Shown here: positions 4,811 through 8,928 of the stretch, piece by piece | How positions within the stretch are numbered: position 1 is the stretch's first letter | How the letters are laid out: every line of letters begins with the position of its first letter | Source: UBA6049 sp965662345 | GTDB lineage: Bacteria; Bacteroidota; Bacteroidia; Flavobacteriales_G; Salibacteraceae | NCBI GenBank assembly: GCA_965662345.1 | Contig: CBFIHE010000050.1 | Span: 1-8,928 of the forward strand | DNA length: 8,928 bases | Direction of reading: 5' to 3' | The notes under the pieces: model-generated | The model's input: the letters and a program-made list of their open reading frames with translations, nothing else | What the model was told of the DNA's origin: nothing | Database searches by the model: none | Made by a program: the position numbers and the translations under genes

Positions 4811-7381
4811 ATGAATCAAATAGTAAATTCAAGAATATCAAGGGTATTGTCTACTGCTAAGTGGAGTATGCTGCTTATAATGATTGCGTTTCATTCTGCT
4901 TATGGCCAACAGTGGCAGTGGGTAGAAACTGCGGGTGGTCCAGACGGAGTAAACACCTCTCAGATTAAGGATGGCGGAAACGACCTTGAAATTGCGCAAA
5001 ATGGAGATATTCTTTTAACAGGGTATTACAGTGGTATAGGTGTTTTTGATACCATTTCTATTCTGGGTAGCAGCACGCGAAATGCGTTTGTAGCTAGGTA
5101 TGATAGTGCTGGTAATGTATTGTGGGTGAAAGGAGTATCAGGTGGAGATGTAGCTGGTGTTTCAGTAAAAGAAAACAGCTTGGGCGATATTTTTCTATTA
5201 GGTGAGTTTAGTGACTCGGCTGCTTTTGGTACGGATACCACCCTAATTAGCAGTAATAATACGTGGCAAAGTGAATTGTTTCTTGCAAAGTATGATGCTT
5301 CTGGGAATTTCTTATGGGCATTGAAATCGAGTGTAAACACACAATCGAATCATGAACCAGTAGAGTTAGAAATTAATGGGCAAGATGAAATTTATTTAGG
5401 AGCCAGAATTTCTGGACCCATACAACTAGATACCATTTTGATAAGCTCGCCTAGCGGGAACAGTCTTTTGGCAAAGTTCAACGCCAACGGAGATGCGCTT
5501 TGGGCCAAGGTGATCATTGATAACTACAATGAGGGTATGCAAGACATGAGTTTAGACCCTTATGATAATGTGTATGTAGCGGGTTATTATCAGTACAATA
5601 TGGTTATAGATGGTAGCTATTACATTGGGACTCCAACTTCAGACCCCTTTATTATGAAACTAGACTCGGCTGGCAATTTCATATGGTTAAACGTAGGTAC
5701 AGGATCTTCAAATAACTGGGCATATACTATTGATGCGTCTTTTGATGGTTCGCTGTACGTAGCTGGTAAATTTGATGGTGTACTAGAATTTGATTCTTTA
5801 TCCCTTACGGGCGATGGTTATTATGATGATGCCTTCATTTTGAAGTTAGACGCTGCAGGAAATGAAGAGTGGTTAAAATTAATTACAGGTAATGGAGTGT
5901 TAGAAACGTATGACATCCTTACCGACCAATTTGGAAACTTTTACCTCTCAGGATTATTTTGGGATTCTGTTTACATAGAATCAACATTACTAAGTGCAGG
6001 TGTGCCTTGGGTGGGGCAAACGTATGTAGCATCGTATCAAAATTCGGGTACATTGAACTATGCTATTCAGGCTGGGGATACCAATGGGAACCGTGAACTG
6101 TTTTCTCGGTCTTTAGCTTTGTCTAGCTGTGCTGGGGTTTATGTAGCTGGTAGAATTAAGCAAACCGCAAGTTTTGATAATTTGAATATCTCTACCTACG
6201 GCTTAGATGATGCTTTTTTTGCGCGTGTTTCGAACACGGTTTCTAGGAGCATTACAGGCAACACTATGATTTGCCCAGGAGATACAACACAGCTCTATGC
6301 TGTAGGCGGATCTAATTATTTGTGGTTGCCAGACTCTGTCTACGGAAGTCAGTTTATGGCACATCCAGATTCCACCACTCAATATTACGTTTCTGGAACC
6401 GCGTGCGATGGAAGTAATTACCTTGATTCTATAACAATCACCGTGATGGATCAAGATTTTGTGGCAGCTCCCATTCAGATTTGTAATGGGGATAGTGTAC
6501 TGGTTTTAGGTGCTTACAGAGATACATCAGGTGTTTACTCCCAAACTTTTACATCTAGTACGGGCTGCGATAGCGTATTTACTCAAGAGGTAATCGTTTC
6601 TAACATTGCACTCGTAACGCTTGTAGATGACACCATTTGCGCGAATGATTTTGCCGTAATTTTTGGAGATACCGTATCCACTAGTGGCACCTATTACGAT
6701 ACCATCTCAAGCGTTTTGGGCTGTGATAGTGTGGTGTCTAAGGCATTGGTTGTGAATCAAAATTATACCACAAATCTACCTGCTGATACTATTTGTGATG
6801 GCAGTTTTACCGTGCTGTTTGGCGATACTGTATACATGGCCGGTATATATCAGGATACGTTGTTTTCCCTAAATGGGTGCGACAGTGTACTTACTAAAAC
6901 GCTGGTAGTAGAAAGTATAGATACCTCTGTTACATCAGCGGGAGCTCAGTTATCGGCTAACCAAAGCAATGGGTTGTATCAATGGATTGATTGTGTTTCT
7001 GGTCTTGCTATTGCCGGTGCCACAGGTCAAACGTTTCAACCAGTGGTTAATGGAAATTATGCAGTAGCCATTCAATTCCAGAATTGTGCAGACACTAGTA
7101 CTTGTGTTAATGTAACGAATGTTGGAGTAGAGGAGGTGTCGAGTTCTATTTCTGTTTACCCCAATCCCGCTAAAAATGGGGTGTTTATTCAAAATCGAGG
7201 GTATCCAAACCTTGAGGTAGAATTCTACTCCACCATTGGGCAGTTGGTAAAAAGTCAATCTAGTCTACAAGAGGGCTCAAACTATGTGAAGTTGAATGCC
7301 CTACCTGCAGGGGTGTATGTGTGTGTGCTGAAAAGTAACGGTTCTATAGTGCAACAAACCAGGTTGATTAAGAGTAAGTAG
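4811..7381 (+). CDS. Secreted SBBP-repeat protein with type IX secretion C-terminal sorting domain
   Basis: An 856-residue exported protein. A Sec signal peptide (basic N-region, then SMLLIMIAFHSAYG before QQWQW, encoded to about 4909) targets it to the periplasm. From about 4960 to 6235 run repeated units of about 55-65 residues of the form 'GDI.LxGxF...F...AFVAKYDSAGNxLWxK', typical of SBBP beta-propeller-like repeats. An Ig-like segment starting at MICPGDTTQLYA (about 6266-6475) follows, then three tandem 52-residue repeats (6479-6946) with two conserved cysteines each, another Ig-like stretch, and the type A sorting domain from VYPNPAKNG (7154-7378), ending TRLIKSK. The last is the Por/T9SS signal for outer-membrane transit and surface attachment or release. 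Start choice: upstream in-frame ATGs at 4682, 4703, 4769 and 4805 exist, but 4811 places the signal peptide at the true N-terminus. Ligand or binding role is unknown; no catalytic domain is seen. Confidence 0.9.
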   Translation: MNQIVNSRISRVLSTAKWSMLLIMIAFHSAYGQQWQWVETAGGPDGVNTSQIKDGGNDLEIAQNGDILLTGYYSGIGVFDTISILGSSTRNAFVARYDSAGNVLWVKGVSGGDVAGVSVKENSLGDIFLLGEFSDSAAFGTDTTLISSNNTWQSELFLAKYDASGNFLWALKSSVNTQSNHEPVELEINGQDEIYLGARISGPIQLDTILISSPSGNSLLAKFNANGDALWAKVIIDNYNEGMQDMSLDPYDNVYVAGYYQYNMVIDGSYYIGTPTSDPFIMKLDSAGNFIWLNVGTGSSNNWAYTIDASFDGSLYVAGKFDGVLEFDSLSLTGDGYYDDAFILKLDAAGNEEWLKLITGNGVLETYDILTDQFGNFYLSGLFWDSVYIESTLLSAGVPWVGQTYVASYQNSGTLNYAIQAGDTNGNRELFSRSLALSSCAGVYVAGRIKQTASFDNLNISTYGLDDAFFARVSNTVSRSITGNTMICPGDTTQLYAVGGSNYLWLPDSVYGSQFMAHPDSTTQYYVSGTACDGSNYLDSITITVMDQDFVAAPIQICNGDSVLVLGAYRDTSGVYSQTFTSSTGCDSVFTQEVIVSNIALVTLVDDTICANDFAVIFGDTVSTSGTYYDTISSVLGCDSVVSKALVVNQNYTTNLPADTICDGSFTVLFGDTVYMAGIYQDTLFSLNGCDSVLTKTLVVESIDTSVTSAGAQLSANQSNGLYQWIDCVSGLAIAGATGQTFQPVVNGNYAVAIQFQNCADTSTCVNVTNVGVEEVSSSISVYPNPAKNGVFIQNRGYPNLEVEFYSTIGQLVKSQSSLQEGSNYVKLNALPAGVYVCVLKSNGSIVQQTRLIKSK
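6479..6946 (+). repeat. Three tandem 156-bp (52-residue) intragenic repeats
   Basis: Units start at 6479, 6635 and 6791, exactly 156 bases apart. Each encodes IC at the start, a GD/GAY turn, 'SG.Y' in the middle and GCDSV at residues 29-33, followed by a short valine-rich strand. Identity is far higher in the conserved positions than elsewhere, and the third unit diverges in its last 10 residues. Such 'GCDS' repeats recur in Bacteroidota surface proteins as small beta domains; the two cysteines per unit could form a disulfide after export. Confidence 0.8.
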
Positions 7382-7401
7382 TTTACTCACAGTTTATTGG
7401 T

Positions 7402-7424
7402 CCTATTCTTAGCTTAAGTATAGG
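7402..7424. terminator. Possible bidirectional terminator between convergent genes
   Basis: CCTATTCTTA (7402-7411) and TAAGTATAGG (7415-7424) form a 10-bp stem with one T-T mismatch and a 3-base loop. It lies in the 60-base gap between the stop codons of two converging genes, so either could use it. The stem is AT-rich and no strong U-tract follows on either strand, so efficiency is doubtful. Confidence 0.35.
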
Positions 7425-7442
7425 TAGCCAGGCCTTATCGTT

Positions 7443-8174
7443 TCAATCATAAATCCTGTGCTTACCAACTAGATCTTTAATGTCTTCAATATGCTTTTCT
7501 TGTAAACCTAGGTTTTCTCCGTTTTTAACGGCTTGCTTCAATACCATTAAAATATCGTGTTTATTGGAATATGGAGCTGGCTCATTGTTATTCTTGATTT
7601 TCGCGAGAACTTCGAATACCCTATGTGGTTTCACTAGAAACGTTCCTTCAGGCACATATTCAATATCTTTTAGTTCACAATCACCATAGAATACAATGAT
7701 TGAAAAGAATGGTATGTTTTTAAACTGGTTGAGTTGTTTTCTTAAAGACTCAATATGATTTTTATTCTGCTTTATGGGGTTGTAAAACCTATATTTTCTT
7801 TTTCCGTAAGCCAGTATTTTTGTCCAGTTTGAATTATTGCCATTACCAAAAATCCATCCACTAAAATCTTTTACTTCAATTACAATTATCCCTTCAGTTG
7901 TTGCAATCACTACATCTAACTGAGCAATTTTCCCATTGCTTTTTACAATGTATAGATCGTGAAATATTGTTGATGCCGGGATGCCTTTTTTTACTAGTTT
8001 CAGAACTAAATCTTGTTCAGATTTCGTTCCTCGATTTATGGTAGTCACGGCTTTCAAAAGCCGACTGTCTCTCCATTTCCTAAAGAGGGGAATGACCATG
8101 ATCAGGAGAGCAATCCCTAGAGTTGTCCAAAACAAGAGATTAGCATTAGCAAGTATTTGTTCCCAAACTTCCAT
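7443..8174 (-). CDS. Membrane-anchored NERD domain (nuclease-related) protein
   Basis: A 243-residue protein with one N-terminal membrane segment (about 13-31, LLFWTTLGIALLIMVIPLF) followed by a basic stretch, so the rest should lie in the cytoplasm. Residues about 49-165 form a NERD domain (PF08378): GTKSEQDLV (49-57), QLDVVIATTEGIIVIEVKD (85-103), then GWIFG and NPIKQNKNHIESLRKQL. Asp87, Glu100 and Lys102 give the D-ExK arrangement of restriction-endonuclease-like folds and all are kept, so nuclease activity is possible though rarely shown for this family. The C-terminal 75 residues match nothing I recognise. It faces the secreted-protein gene tail to tail and begins 84 bases from the end of the insertion sequence. 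I see no clear promoter between them. A defence or DNA-processing role is conceivable from the domain, but unproven. Confidence 0.82.
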   Translation of the reverse strand: MEVWEQILANANLLFWTTLGIALLIMVIPLFRKWRDSRLLKAVTTINRGTKSEQDLVLKLVKKGIPASTIFHDLYIVKSNGKIAQLDVVIATTEGIIVIEVKDFSGWIFGNGNNSNWTKILAYGKRKYRFYNPIKQNKNHIESLRKQLNQFKNIPFFSIIVFYGDCELKDIEYVPEGTFLVKPHRVFEVLAKIKNNNEPAPYSNKHDILMVLKQAVKNGENLGLQEKHIEDIKDLVGKHRIYD

Positions 8175-8258
8175 GTTAATTATTGAATATCAGACTCCGT
8201 TAGTTGAACTATTTCACTCGGGTTATTTGATCTTACTATTTGCCAGGCCTTGGGTTGT

Positions 8259-8287
8259 TGTAAGCTCCCCCTTTTTAGTACAGTTCT
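8259..8287. repeat. Presumptive right terminal inverted repeat of the IS3-family element
   Basis: The sequence opens TGTAAGCTCCCCCTTTTTAG and runs to within 3 bases of the transposase stop codon. The 5'-TG dinucleotide, the early C-run and the distance from the gene fit an IS3-type end. Its partner repeat is beyond the window, so length and boundary are estimates. Confidence 0.45.
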
Positions 8288-8290
8288 AAA

Positions 8291-8928
8291 TTAGACAACA
8301 TTTTCATTGTTTAAAGCTTCTTGGTCGTAGTGAAGCGTAGCAGAACGAAGGCCAAGAAGCTTTACATTTTTATTTCTATACATCATCGGGCTAATTCCTC
8401 CCAGAGCATCATGAGGACGCTCTAGATTATAGTCTTTAACCCATTTGTCACTAACCATTCTTACCTCCTCTAGGGTGTCGAACAGGTAACAATCTAACAC
8501 TCCATCCCTATAAGTTTTGTTAAACCTCTCTACCAACGCATTTTGGGTTGGCTTACCAGGTTGAATGAATTTAAATTCTATTTCATTTATTTCACTCCAC
8601 TCTTCTGAGAGTTTTGCAATAAACTCCGGTCCATTATCCATGCGAATGCGCTTTGGCTTTCCATGTTTGTTGATCAAGTGATTGAGCACCCAGATAACTC
8701 GACTGCTTTTTAGCGAGTAATCGGTTTCGATAAACAGCACTTCTCGATTGAAGTCGTCTATTACATTAAAGAATCGAAACTTCCTACCATTACTTAGAAC
8801 ATCATGCACAAAGTCTATGCTCCAAGTATGGTTGATCTTCTCCGGTATGGCAATAGGCTCTTTAACCCGTGCGGGTAGCCGTTTCTTGTGTTTTCTTCGC
8901 ATAGGCAACCCCATTTGCTTATACACAC
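8291..8928 (-). CDS. IS3-family transposase (OrfB, partial; N-terminus outside window)
   Basis: The C-terminal 211 or more residues of a DDE transposase with an rve integrase core. Numbered from the codon at 8926, the catalytic triad is Asp38 (WSIDF), Asp97 (RMDNGPEF) and Glu133 (NALVERFNKTYR), with exactly 35 residues between the last two, i.e. the DD(35)E of the IS3 family. The tail YNLERPHDALGGISPMMY is the usual IS3 OrfB C-terminus. The frame is open to the window edge; the codon at 8926 (GTG) reads as an internal Val in 'VYKQMGL', so this is not the true start and roughly the first 70-90 residues are missing from view. In IS3 elements OrfB is made as an OrfAB fusion by frameshifting. No lesion is seen in the visible part, so the element may be active. 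Confidence 0.9.
   Translation of the reverse strand, partial: VYKQMGLPMRRKHKKRLPARVKEPIAIPEKINHTWSIDFVHDVLSNGRKFRFFNVIDDFNREVLFIETDYSLKSSRVIWVLNHLINKHGKPKRIRMDNGPEFIAKLSEEWSEINEIEFKFIQPGKPTQNALVERFNKTYRDGVLDCYLFDTLEEVRMVSDKWVKDYNLERPHDALGGISPMMYRNKNVKLLGLRSATLHYDQEALNNENVV

Larger units (their letters stand above)
8259..8928 (-). mobile_element. IS3-family insertion sequence, 3' part (continues beyond the right edge)
   Basis: The element comprises the transposase OrfB-type gene and a presumptive terminal inverted repeat. Its inner end is set at 8259 because the sequence reading rightward from there begins TGTAAGCTCCCCC, the TG-plus-C-run form of many IS3-family ends, and it lies just outside the transposase stop. 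The other end and the OrfA part are outside the window, so the target duplication and the exact group cannot be checked. Confidence 0.7.

Noticed and set aside
3264..8174. A restriction-modification pair made of the methyltransferase and the NERD protein.
   Set aside because: They are almost 3 kb apart, separated by an unrelated secreted-protein gene, and not co-transcribed. NERD proteins are not known cognate enzymes for Dcm-like methylases.
1..8928. CRISPR arrays, tRNA or rRNA genes, riboswitches and replication origins.
   Set aside because: None was found by eye: there are no regularly spaced short repeats, no tRNA cloverleaf with a TTCGA-type arm, and no conserved rRNA segments. The only regular repeats are the protein-coding 156-bp units.

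Overview
The window looks like an accessory stretch of a Bacteroidota chromosome, most probably a marine-type member of the Flavobacteriales. The main evidence is a large secreted protein ending in a type IX secretion (Por) C-terminal sorting domain. Two promoters also match the Bacteroidota TTTG-N(18-20)-TAnnTTTG pattern, and Shine-Dalgarno sequences are largely absent. The base composition is AT-rich throughout.

Layout, left to right. (1) Positions 171-1164, minus strand: a two-gene operon with overlapping ends, encoding a PadR-family repressor and a four-helix membrane protein with a HAAS-like N-terminal domain. Its promoter sits so close to padR that the mRNA is probably leaderless. (2) About 1349-2660, plus strand: a small array that reads like integron gene cassettes without a visible integrase. 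A parDE-type toxin-antitoxin pair and a DUF1801 gene are separated and flanked by attC-like folded sites, and the parDE cassette has exactly complementary ends. (3) 2704-3284, plus: a decayed HAD-family hydrolase lipoprotein gene with a start-proximal frameshift, an in-frame stop and a lost 3' half. (4) 3264-4547, minus: an apparently intact Dcm-like C5-cytosine DNA methyltransferase with no recognisable restriction enzyme beside it. (5) 4811-7381, plus: a long T9SS-exported protein with propeller-like SBBP repeats, three exact-period 52-residue repeats and a type A sorting domain. (6) 7443-8174, minus: a membrane-anchored NERD-domain protein. (7) 8259 to the right edge, minus: the 3' end of an IS3-family insertion sequence, with one presumptive terminal repeat and the catalytic part of its DDE transposase.

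The genes do not form one pathway. The window combines a local regulator/membrane-protein unit, a secreted cell-surface protein, and several mobile or mobility-linked items: cassettes with a toxin-antitoxin system, an orphan methyltransferase abutting a broken gene, and an IS. The most unusual element is the cassette-like parDE/DUF1801 segment. It looks like a short cluster of attC sites lacking an integrase (CALIN), in a phylum where these are much less studied than in Vibrio. That reading rests on hand folding of the sites and needs a covariance-model search.
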